The notes below the pieces were generated by a model. That model saw nothing but the letters and a program-made list of their open reading frames with translations, was not told where the DNA came from and made no database searches. A program made the translations under genes and the position numbers. DNA of 8,704 nt from an uncultured Lachnospiraceae bacterium (GTDB lineage: Bacteria > Bacillota_A > Clostridia > Lachnospirales > Lachnospiraceae): positions 1 through 8,704 of the forward strand of contig CAJUQU010000158.1 of NCBI GenBank assembly GCA_910588595.1, read 5' to 3'. Positions within the stretch are counted from its first letter, which is position 1; each line of letters starts with the position of its first letter. Below are positions 1 to 6,017 of this stretch, in pieces.

Positions 1-130
1 CCTGCGCTCTTTCCTCGCTTCTTGACGCCACGCCATGGCACTTCACATTTTTCATTTTTTTGACTGTGCCCGCCATGATCCCTGCAATATTTCCGGTTCC
101 CATAATACCGATACGCTTTTGTTTAAACAT
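1..130 (-). CDS. Gfo/Idh/MocA-type NAD(P)-dependent oxidoreductase, N-terminal fragment
   Basis: Only the first 43 codons are inside the window; the rest lies beyond the left edge. The protein starts MFKQKRIGIMGTGNIAGIMA, a beta strand followed by the GxGxIA dinucleotide-binding loop of a Rossmann fold, then a helix and a second strand (KCHGVASRSEERA). This spacing, and a second strand ending in ASRS, is typical of Gfo/Idh/MocA family dehydrogenases, which oxidise or reduce sugars, inositols or related compounds with NAD(P). The substrate cannot be told from this piece. The start ATG at 128-130 is preceded by GGTATGGGATGAT, a modest ribosome binding site. Transcription is probably independent of the SH3-protein gene upstream, because a hairpin lies between them. 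Another Rossmann reductase family is possible. Confidence 0.75.
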   Translation of the reverse strand, partial: MFKQKRIGIMGTGNIAGIMAGTVKKMKNVKCHGVASRSEERAQ

Positions 131-364
131 AGATCATCCCATACCTTTCGTAACTAATCCATTCAGAATCTTACAGTTCTTCTGGAAATTCTCTTTATAC
201 GGATCCTGCACTTTTCAGACCGTATGGCTATCTTTGTAATGCCCTCCAACTTTGTAAAACGGTATAAATGAAAGCCCATGCAGCATAAAGCTACATGGGT
301 TTGCATTTATTACACTATTCTATTATAGACGATATCAGTATCCATTTTCAAGCCAAACAGACAA
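131..364 (-). other. Intergenic region between SH3-protein gene and oxidoreductase gene
   Basis: This 234-base gap holds the hairpin described separately (272-302) and then about 140 bases of leader for the oxidoreductase gene. On the minus strand a possible -10 (TATAAA, near 190-196) is visible, but no convincing -35 sits 16-18 bases ahead of it. The pair ATACGG and CCGTAT (roughly 198-228) could form a 6-base stem with a long loop around the same place. I see no gene here that I would support. Confidence 0.4.
272..302 (-). terminator. Hairpin, probable terminator of the SH3-protein gene
   Basis: On the minus strand the arms CCCATGTAGC (290-299) and GCTGCATGGG (275-284) enclose the loop TTTAT. 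The stem is 10 base pairs with one G-U type pair, and it can be lengthened by AAA/TTT-side pairs to about 13. It lies about 62 bases after the stop codon of the SH3-protein gene. The bases after the stem (CTTTCATTTATACC) are T-rich but not a clean T run, so termination efficiency is uncertain. The flanking A and T bases also let it form on the plus strand. Confidence 0.6.
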
Positions 365-1918
365 TTATCTTATAAAAAATTCTGCTTTGACAAAACCAGT
401 CGTACCATTATAGTCAATCTTGTACCATTCTCCTTGATCCTCCAGCAGATTGTACGAAACTCCTGCCTGCGCAGAACCAATTTTTTCAGCTTCCTGGCTT
501 GCCTCACTCCTGACATTGACATTCGTTGTCGCCGTGATCGTGCCAGCAGTCTCCGGTGTCGATCCGACTTCCCCAGTCGTCACTATCTCAAGATAATCAC
601 TTTTGATATAGGCCTCCCTATCCTCAAAAATGACTTTGCTCCATCCATTAACCCGCTCCTCGACACGCTGGAGTTCCGTTCCTGCCTGAGCTTTGCCGAT
701 CTTATCCGCCTCCTCGCTGTCTGAAGAACGCACGTTGACAGTATCTGTTGTCCGCACGATCTGGTTTACCACCTGATTTTGAGGCAGCTCTTCAACTTCG
801 CTTGCTGTATCTGTTGACTGTGTCTCATTGGGGTCAGTTTCTGTCTGTGGTGTTTCCCCACTCTCAAGCTGCGCCAATGCTGTGCCCACAGATGTTTTGA
901 TCGTTGCCGGAAGCTCTTCCATGAATTGACTGAGCGTCTCATCTGATGTAGTTGCTTCATTATAGCTGACATTGATCTTATTGTACAGATCGACCACATC
1001 ATCCTGACTTGTGACAAGTTTAAACGCCGCCTTGATACTCTCCTCCGTATCACCGTCAATCTTTAAGCTTCCATCCTCTGATGTGTAGACATAAAAAGCA
1101 TTTAACCCCGGAGCCTTCGTCTCGATATCCTTAAATTTGACATCGTATGTGACATAAACAAAATAAGAATTTTCTTCTACGCCCGGCTTGGTGTAACAGT
1201 TAATGTTGTCATATCTTTCTATAAATTCGCTTTTTTCCTTGTATGTAATGATTTCCTTATCTGTATTGTAATCCTTGATCGCCTTTACTGTATCCATGTC
1301 ACCGTCTGCCATGGCAGTACAGAAAGCCTGCATCAATTCGTTGACATTGGTATAAGCATTTTGCGCTAATGGCTCATCACTCAATGTTGTGACCCCGGCC
1401 TCACTCGTCTGATCCTCATCATTTAACACTACTGTATCAACCTTTTTCTGGGATCCCATATATGAAATGATCACAGCTATGATAATCGCACACGCCGCAA
1501 CAGGTAATAAAATCTTTGCGGCGTTCATTGCGTTTCCTTTCATTTGTTCTGATGACAGATCACCGTTAGCGGTTCTATTGGAGGAGTCCTCCTTTTTGAT
1601 GCTTACCTGATTCTTCTTATTGTTATCCTTTGAGTCATTCTCCTTCTTTGGTTCGATGCTCTTGGCATCGTCTGATTCCGCCTCACTTTTAGAACTTGTC
1701 TCTTCCTTCTTCTGCGGTGCAGCAGTCTTCTTGGCGTCTGTCTTCTCATTCTTTTGCTGCTTCACTGCTTTTTTATCGTCTGTATCTCCCTTTTTATTCT
1801 CCTGGACTGTTTTGTCATGACTGACTTTTTCCTCTTCTGTATTCAGCACTTCTGTATTCGTATTCGCATCTTGTTTTGGATTTTGTTTGCTTGTTTTTCT
1901 TTTATTCTTGTTGTCCAT
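365..1918 (-). CDS. Membrane-anchored protein with two C-terminal SH3b domains
   Basis: The predicted protein has 517 residues. Residues 1-130 are a low-complexity tail rich in Lys, Glu, Asp, Ser and Asn. A single hydrophobic segment follows (about 135-153, ILLPVAACAIIIAVIISYMG). Residues 190-350 are an uncharacterised globular region. An acidic, Thr-rich linker (350-385) leads to two bacterial SH3b repeats (about 391-446 and 463-517), each with the TxxVNVRS strand, a KIGxAQAG turn and a closing segment (AYIKSDYL, GFVKAEFF). SH3b domains commonly bind peptidoglycan peptides, so I infer an envelope protein with its charged N-terminus in the cytoplasm and the SH3b pair outside. There is no catalytic domain such as an amidase or NlpC/P60. 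The start ATG has AGGAG five bases upstream. The gene begins 40 bases after tRNA-Arg with no terminator between, so it is probably transcribed from the tRNA promoter. Confidence 0.85.
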   Translation of the reverse strand: MDNKNKRKTSKQNPKQDANTNTEVLNTEEEKVSHDKTVQENKKGDTDDKKAVKQQKNEKTDAKKTAAPQKKEETSSKSEAESDDAKSIEPKKENDSKDNNKKNQVSIKKEDSSNRTANGDLSSEQMKGNAMNAAKILLPVAACAIIIAVIISYMGSQKKVDTVVLNDEDQTSEAGVTTLSDEPLAQNAYTNVNELMQAFCTAMADGDMDTVKAIKDYNTDKEIITYKEKSEFIERYDNINCYTKPGVEENSYFVYVTYDVKFKDIETKAPGLNAFYVYTSEDGSLKIDGDTEESIKAAFKLVTSQDDVVDLYNKINVSYNEATTSDETLSQFMEELPATIKTSVGTALAQLESGETPQTETDPNETQSTDTASEVEELPQNQVVNQIVRTTDTVNVRSSDSEEADKIGKAQAGTELQRVEERVNGWSKVIFEDREAYIKSDYLEIVTTGEVGSTPETAGTITATTNVNVRSEASQEAEKIGSAQAGVSYNLLEDQGEWYKIDYNGTTGFVKAEFFIR

Positions 1919-1958
1919 TTCTACTCCTATCCATCACTGCCAAACCCATTTCTGGAAA

Positions 1959-2030
1959 TGCACCCGGCAGGAATCGAACCTGCATTAAAGGCGTCGGAGG
2001 CCTCCGTTCTATCCATTAGACTACGGGTGC
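1959..2030 (-). tRNA. tRNA-Arg, anticodon CCG
   Basis: The minus strand folds as a cloverleaf. The acceptor arms are GCACCCG (2024-2030) and CGGGTGC (1960-1966). The anticodon stem GAGGC/GCCTT carries the loop CTCCGAC with anticodon CCG (1995-1997). The T arm is GCAGG-TTCGATT-CCTGC. CCG reads the arginine codon CGG. The discriminator base is A at 1959, and CCA is not encoded, because TTT follows. The D stem is weak, with a C-A opposition at positions 12/23 and a U-G pair next to it, while the D-loop GG is present. A promoter lies just upstream and a protein gene starts 40 bases downstream. Confidence 0.95.
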
Positions 2031-2056
2031 TGGATATGAACTTCATCACGTCTGTA

Positions 2057-2085
2057 ATCATAACACAATTATTTTGATTTGTCTA
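2057..2085 (-). promoter_or_regulatory. Sigma-A promoter for tRNA-Arg (and probably the SH3-protein gene)
   Basis: The -35 is TAGACA (2080-2085, 5 of 6 to consensus). After a 17-base spacer, the -10 is TATGAT (2057-2062, 5 of 6), preceded by TG as in an extended -10. The expected start site is near 2050, about 20 bases before the mature tRNA. No other promoter is visible between the tRNA and the SH3-protein gene. Confidence 0.8.
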
Positions 2086-2119
2086 CAATAGAAATGAAAT
2101 TGAATAAAATTGATCTTGA

Positions 2120-2485
2120 TCATATCTGCTGCTGATATTTTTCACACAGGTCATCAAATTGAAACACCTGCTCCTGAAGGGATTTGAAATCTGCTTCATT
2201 ACCCGCTTCGACCTGTTCAATAAATTTGAATAGTTTATCCTGAAGCTTGTAGTGTTCCCTTGCATCCGCGCGGTAAGAATTGGCGCTGCGCATGATCTTT
2301 TCGAGGTATTTTGCAATCTGTCTGTCATTTCCCTTTTTCAGGGCATTGTGTAAAAGTTCTATATTGTCCACCTCCGGAGAATCTGTCACCTTCGCAAACG
2401 TGTTTGCACCGATCGCATAATACTCCTCTCCGATCTGATATATAAAACTTTTCTTTTGATACAGACTTTCCTTAAAATTACTCAT
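2120..2485 (-). CDS. Small soluble protein of unknown function, 121 residues
   Basis: I do not recognise this protein. It has 121 residues, no signal peptide and no membrane segment. Residues 10-35 look like a short beta hairpin (KKSFIYQIGEEYYAIGANTF). From about residue 40 the rest is helical, charged and heptad-like, with EADFKSLQEQVFQF and EKYQQQI at the end, so a helical bundle or short coiled coil is likely. The ATG at 2483-2485 has a strong GGAGGAG site at good spacing, which supports it as a real gene over the overlapping frame at 2083-2328. It stands alone: a MITE-like element lies upstream and the tRNA promoter downstream. No clear terminator follows; only a 4-base stem and a few T residues are present. 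Confidence 0.75.
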   Translation of the reverse strand: MSNFKESLYQKKSFIYQIGEEYYAIGANTFAKVTDSPEVDNIELLHNALKKGNDRQIAKYLEKIMRSANSYRADAREHYKLQDKLFKFIEQVEAGNEADFKSLQEQVFQFDDLCEKYQQQI

Positions 2486-2511
2486 GCAGCTCCTCCAAAT
2501 TATCTCTTTTA

Positions 2512-2682
2512 GGAACTGTAGGAAAATAACCGATGCAACTTGCGCAGGATATTTCTTCGAGGTGAAATTGCTAAAGCAATTGTCAAAAAACGTAGGCGTA
2601 GCGGGCTACGGCGAGGCTTTTTGATATGCATAATCGGAGAAATAGACAAGTCAAGATGCGTCAGTTATTTTTCTACAGTTCC
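2512..2682. mobile_element. MITE-like element with long imperfect terminal inverted repeats
   Basis: The ends are GGAACTGTAGGAAAATAAC (from 2512) and, on the opposite strand from 2682, GGAACTGTAGAAAAATAAC. The inverted match runs 31 bases with 27 identities; two of the four differences are G-U compatible in a plus-strand RNA. After 7 poorly matching bases it continues for 11 more (TATTTCTTCGA against TATTTCTCCGA) at the same spacing, giving terminal repeats of about 49 bases in a 171-base unit. TTA flanks both ends (2509-2511 and 2683-2685) and could be a target duplication, though three bases can match by chance. It has no open reading frame of note and so would depend on a transposase elsewhere. 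The interior contains small hairpins (ATTGC-TAAA-GCAAT, CGTAG-CGGG-CTACG). Confidence 0.65.
2585..2610 (-). terminator. Terminator-like hairpin and T run inside the MITE-like element
   Basis: Read on the minus strand, CGTAG-CCCG-CTACG (2597-2610) is followed six bases later by TTTTTT (2585-2590). An alternative pairing of CGTAG with the second CTACG (2591-2595) places the T run directly after the stem. Each stem is only 5 base pairs, so this is weak by itself. It is the only terminator-like structure I see after the AlkD-like gene, about 120 bases past its stop codon. Confidence 0.35.
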
Positions 2683-2728
2683 TTACCTGTCCACATAAAG
2701 ATTTTATCACGAAATCAAGGATTTGTCA

Positions 2729-3556
2729 TCACTTTTTCAAGCTTTTCATGTAGTCCTTCACATCCTGATCCGGAATCAGAGATTCTCGTATCTTTTGCAG
2801 CGCTTTATTGTATGTCCATATGTCCATCCGGCATTCTTTGACAAGCATCTGTGTACTCTCATATGGAAAACAGACAAAAGTTTCCGCCATAAGCCATGCC
2901 GCCGCCATCTGTGCATAATATCCCTGTTCAAATGGTCTGTTCAATGCCGCAAGTATCTTCTTCAGATAGGGATATCGCGCTTTTGTATAGATCGAAAGCT
3001 CCTGATTTGGAAAACTATCATTGATATCACACATCTTGACTTTTCTGTTTCTTTCAATTTTCTTATTGTCGGAATCATATTTCAGGATCTGGCACAGCAG
3101 CAGGATCAATGCCACCCTGACATCATATTCCTTATCCGAATATAAATAGGGCTGTATGAACTCCCACACTTCCTCCCGATACCTGTTTGCAAAAGAAAAA
3201 GAACTGCAAAAACTGTCACACACAGACCAGTTATCAATATAAGGAACAAATGATTTTAATCGCGAAAGCCCTTCCTCACATGAAACTCCTATTTTCGCTG
3301 TCCCATACCCGATCATCATTCCGCGCAGCATTGTCTCCTCAAAATAGATATCCTCATACTCTCCATCATATCCTGCGGTCTCGTCCTGCCACTTTTGCTT
3401 ATAATGCTTATCATTTACGATACTTTTGGCAATACGTCTCAGCTGCGGCAGCCTGACCCCCATAAGGGGCTTTGCCCCGGGGATCAGTCCTGCCGAAAAT
3501 TCTTTGTACCTCTCATCAGTATACTGTGCTAATATATCTCTTATTTCTTTTCGCAT
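2729..3556 (-). CDS. AlkD-like DNA glycosylase (DNA alkylation repair family)
   Basis: The 275-residue protein is all-helical and matches the DNA alkylation repair (AlkC/AlkD, HEAT-like repeat) family, whose members remove alkylated bases such as 3- and 7-alkylpurines from DNA. Family marks visible are the N-terminal VRLPQLRRIAK, the central YIDNWSVCDSF and the C-terminal YYAQMAAAWLMAE with TYNKALQKIRES. Trp110 and Asp114 have the W-x3-D spacing of the active-site Trp and catalytic Asp of characterised AlkD; Trp221 may be the third aromatic residue of the cleft. The length is slightly above AlkD's. A GGAG site lies about ten bases before the ATG. The gene starts 17 bases after the leuA stop with no terminator between, so it is probably cotranscribed and under the same T-box. 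Damage specificity cannot be read from sequence alone. Confidence 0.88.
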   Translation of the reverse strand: MRKEIRDILAQYTDERYKEFSAGLIPGAKPLMGVRLPQLRRIAKSIVNDKHYKQKWQDETAGYDGEYEDIYFEETMLRGMMIGYGTAKIGVSCEEGLSRLKSFVPYIDNWSVCDSFCSSFSFANRYREEVWEFIQPYLYSDKEYDVRVALILLLCQILKYDSDNKKIERNRKVKMCDINDSFPNQELSIYTKARYPYLKKILAALNRPFEQGYYAQMAAAWLMAETFVCFPYESTQMLVKECRMDIWTYNKALQKIRESLIPDQDVKDYMKSLKK

Positions 3557-3573
3557 CTGTGCGTTTCTCCGTG

Positions 3574-5574
3574 TTATCGATTATTACCGCCGCCTTTTCT
3601 GTACTGTATTGGCGTCATTCCCATCTTCTTCTTGAAAATGCGGTTAAAATGCTCCACATTCGGATATCCGACCGCCATTGCCACATTCTCAACAGTCATA
3701 TTTCCATTTCGAAGAAGTGTCTTTGCTTTCTTTAAACGTATGTTTATCAATATATCCCCAAAGGTCTTTCCTGACTTTTCATGGATATATTTACTCAGAT
3801 AGGGCTCTGACAGGTGAAAGTGCTCTGCGACATCACTGAGTGCCGTCGCCTGGTAATTTGCCTGGATATAATTCATGATCTCCATCATGCGTTCATCCTG
3901 ACACGCCGCATTCTCCTGGATCTGCGGAAGTTTGTTGACGCTGACGCAGAGTGCGTGGATCGATGCCTTGATAATATCGTCATCCATGCCCACACCCCAG
4001 AATTTCTCACCATTGCATGTAACACACACGTAGGCGATCGCCTTTGACGAAGACCCCTTTGTGAGCGCATGCTCCTCGTAGTCCGACAACTGATAACTGA
4101 TACCAAAATACTGTTTGATCGTATTGCTCACAGCATCAAGACGCCCGTTTCCGTTTGCATCTACAGTGATCTTTTTGTCGCCGCATGTAATGACCGCCTC
4201 TGCCATAATACCATCGATCTGCTTAAAATGACATTCATTGATCTGGAACAGCGGTGTGTTGTCCACATAATTTTCACAGAAAATATCGTAAACCCACTGT
4301 GGTGAGAGCACTTTGTGTTCCTGGTCAGAGACATCTTTTACGAGATATCCCACCTCTTCGCGCATCGCGTAAGGCAGAGAGATTCCATAATTCTGTTTGA
4401 GAATATAATTTACGCCGCCTTTTCCTGACTGACTGTTGATGCGGATCACATCAGCGTCATAATTCCTGCCTACATCCTTCGGGTCAACCGGAAGATACGG
4501 CACCGTCCACTTGTCTGTATTTTTCTCCTCACGCCACTGCATTCCTTTTGCGATCGCATCCTGATGAGACCCCGAAAAGGCTGTAAATACAAGATCTCCT
4601 GAATACGGCTGTCTCTCATGTACCCTCATGCGCGTAAAAAGCTCATATTTTTCACGGATCTCAGGCATATTGGAAAAATCAAGTTTCGGGTCAACACCAT
4701 GAGAAAACATGTTCATTGCCACTGTGATCAGATCCACGTTACCTGTCCGCTCACCGTTTCCAAAAAGCGTTCCCTCCACGCGGTCCGCACCTGCGAGAAC
4801 ACTGAGCTCTGCATCACACACACCACATCCACGGTCATTGTGCGGGTGGACAGAGAGGACCACCGCATCCCGGTATTTCAGATTCTTATGGATATACTCT
4901 ACCTGTGTGGCAAACACGTGCGGCATGGCATTCTCCACTGTAGTCGGAATATTGATGATCGCCTTTTTGTCAGCTGTTGGCTGCCAGATATCAAGTACCG
5001 CATTGCACACCTCAACTGCATAGTCAACCTCTGTGCCGTGAAAACTCTCAGGACTGTACTCAAACGAGAAATTCCCGTCTGTCTCTGACGCAAGTTTTTT
5101 CAGCAGTTCTGCACCGTCCGTCGCTATTTTCTTGATCTCTTCTCTGCTCTTCTTAAAGACCTGCTCACGCTGTGCTACCGAAGTTGAGTTATAGAGGTGG
5201 ATCACAGCATGCGGCGCCCCTTTGACTGCCTCAAAGGTCTTCTTGATAATGTGCTCTCTCGCCTGTGTCAGCACCTGCACTGTCACGTCATCAGGTATCA
5301 TGTCCCTATCTATCAAAGCGCGCATAAATGCATACTCCGTCTCCGACGCTGCAGGGAATCCAACCTCGATCTCCTTAAATCCAACATCCACAAGCATCTC
5401 AAAAAATTGTAATTTTTCCTCCAGACTCATCGGCTCGATCAGTGCCTGATTGCCGTCTCTCAGGTCGACAGAACACCAGATCGGCGGCGTAGTGATCGCG
5501 TCCTTCTTCACCCAGTCATATGTACAGACCGGCGGTAAAAAATATGATCTTTCATACTTACTTGCATTCATCAT
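3574..5574 (-). CDS. leuA: 2-isopropylmalate synthase fused to a C-terminal AraC-type DNA-binding domain
   Basis: This 666-residue protein begins as a full-length 2-isopropylmalate synthase, the first committed enzyme of leucine synthesis (acetyl-CoA plus 2-ketoisovalerate). Residues 30-305 are the HMGL-like barrel with DLRDGNQ (37-43), the metal-binding HPHND (243-247) and GNGERTGNVDL (272-282). Linker subdomains follow (SGSHQDAIAKG, SGKGGVNY). The leucine-binding LeuA dimer domain covers about 440-550 and ends in the usual SVNKL. A short linker then leads to about 100 extra residues (562-660) forming a complete AraC/XylS double helix-turn-helix: DVAEHFHLSEPYLSKYI, then NIRLKKAKTLL, then VAMAVGYPNVEHFNRIFK and MGMTPIQYRK. 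The frame is uninterrupted and the fusion part is encoded at about 3595-3890. GGGAGG lies eight bases before the ATG. Upstream are a leucine T-box and a promoter; an AlkD-like gene follows. Enzyme identity is firm; the role of the added domain is inferred. Confidence 0.95.
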   Translation of the reverse strand: MMNASKYERSYFLPPVCTYDWVKKDAITTPPIWCSVDLRDGNQALIEPMSLEEKLQFFEMLVDVGFKEIEVGFPAASETEYAFMRALIDRDMIPDDVTVQVLTQAREHIIKKTFEAVKGAPHAVIHLYNSTSVAQREQVFKKSREEIKKIATDGAELLKKLASETDGNFSFEYSPESFHGTEVDYAVEVCNAVLDIWQPTADKKAIINIPTTVENAMPHVFATQVEYIHKNLKYRDAVVLSVHPHNDRGCGVCDAELSVLAGADRVEGTLFGNGERTGNVDLITVAMNMFSHGVDPKLDFSNMPEIREKYELFTRMRVHERQPYSGDLVFTAFSGSHQDAIAKGMQWREEKNTDKWTVPYLPVDPKDVGRNYDADVIRINSQSGKGGVNYILKQNYGISLPYAMREEVGYLVKDVSDQEHKVLSPQWVYDIFCENYVDNTPLFQINECHFKQIDGIMAEAVITCGDKKITVDANGNGRLDAVSNTIKQYFGISYQLSDYEEHALTKGSSSKAIAYVCVTCNGEKFWGVGMDDDIIKASIHALCVSVNKLPQIQENAACQDERMMEIMNYIQANYQATALSDVAEHFHLSEPYLSKYIHEKSGKTFGDILINIRLKKAKTLLRNGNMTVENVAMAVGYPNVEHFNRIFKKKMGMTPIQYRKGGGNNR

Positions 5575-5639
5575 GTCTTATATCCTCCCTTTTGAGTCGT
5601 TTTACCTATCCCGTTCCCCGTGGCATCATCCGCATCAAC

Positions 5640-5685
5640 AAAAAAATCCTTCGCCCTGCAACTTTGCTATTGCAGAGACGAAAGA
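5640..5685 (-). terminator. Regulated intrinsic terminator of the leuA T-box
   Basis: On the minus strand a 9-pair lower stem (TCTTTCGTC with GGCGAAGGA, containing G-U pairs) and a 6-pair upper stem (CTGCAA with TTGCAG) are separated by a single bulged base. The 8-base loop is TAGCAAAG, and seven T residues (5640-5646) follow immediately. It lies about 20 bases after the T-box sequence, where the competing terminator of a T-box leader is expected. Confidence 0.9.
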
Positions 5686-5945
5686 CCTCATTTCCATTTC
5701 TTTCGCGGTACCACTCTACTTCATGTCCCCGTATCAGTCCTGTACGAAAACATGCCCTCATCAGCACGATCATGCCTTTCCCTTATAACGGTGGGTGTTC
5801 CGTTGTGTCCTACTGATCCCTGATCTGAGCGGTTCAGACACACAGCTCCAAGATGAGTTCGCCGTACTTCCCATACTGTCTCGCAGCCAACGACAGCTCT
5901 CTGAAATGTTCCATATCGCTACTACTTCTTTTCATTGCCTTTTCT
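5640..5945 (-). promoter_or_regulatory. T-box riboswitch, leucine-specific (specifier CUC)
   Basis: The leader senses uncharged tRNA-Leu and allows readthrough into leuA when leucyl-tRNA is low. Visible parts on the minus strand are the AGAGAGC motif of stem I (5896-5902), the specifier loop context GAACTCATCTTGGAGC with CTC at 5855-5857, an AACGG...CCGTT hairpin in the middle, and the conserved T-box AGAGTGGTACCGCG (5704-5717). In the T-box, UGGU can pair with an ACCA tRNA end, consistent with the A discriminator usual for tRNA-Leu. The terminator follows. CUC is a leucine codon and the downstream gene is leuA, so specifier and target agree. I assigned the specifier by pattern rather than by folding the whole leader. 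Confidence 0.92.
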
Positions 5946-5965
5946 GTTTTCCAGCTTGTAGTTCT

Positions 5966-5994
5966 ATAGTAGCATTATTTGAGATAGATTGCAA
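5966..5994 (-). promoter_or_regulatory. Sigma-A promoter of the leuA operon
   Basis: The -35 is TTGCAA (5989-5994) and the -10 is TACTAT (5966-5971), separated by 17 bases. The predicted start, near 5958, leaves the whole T-box in the transcript. The upstream gene ends only 45 bases before the -35. Confidence 0.85.
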
Positions 5995-5996
5995 CC

Positions 5997-6017
5997 ATTA
6001 AAATTAATCATTTTAAT
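5997..6017. repeat. AT-rich perfect palindrome upstream of the leuA -35
   Basis: Arms ATTAAAAT (5997-6004) and ATTTTAAT (6010-6017) are perfect inverse complements around the 5-base centre TAATC. The palindrome ends two bases before the -35 hexamer. It could be an operator, an UP element for RNA polymerase, or part of a weak terminator for the gene that ends at 6039. The sequence alone does not decide. Confidence 0.5.

Noticed and set aside
163..279. A 38-codon minus-strand reading frame between the SH3-protein gene and the oxidoreductase gene
   Set aside because: Its ATG lies inside the terminator-like hairpin with no ribosome binding site, and the product is short, basic and unlike any family I know.
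1959..2030. tRNA-Arg as a phage or island attachment site
   Set aside because: No second copy of the tRNA 3-prime end and no integrase or phage gene is seen in the window.
2617..2655. An outward promoter in the MITE-like element toward the 121-codon gene (TTGACT, 16 bases, TATGCA on the minus strand)
   Set aside because: The -10 matches consensus at too few positions and the distance to the gene is over 130 bases, so I do not list it as a promoter.
3574..3900. The possibility that the AraC part is a separate gene joined by a sequencing error
   Set aside because: The frame runs through without a break. The linker has normal coding character and no ribosome binding site with a start codon is placed to begin an independent AraC protein. 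Only comparison with relatives can exclude an error fully, and that is stated as a refutation test.
4618..5088. Plus-strand open frames opposite leuA (also 6177-6968 opposite the DUF2156-GNAT gene)
   Set aside because: They lie antisense to strongly conserved genes, have Cys/His/Arg-rich products of shadow type and lack convincing ribosome binding sites.
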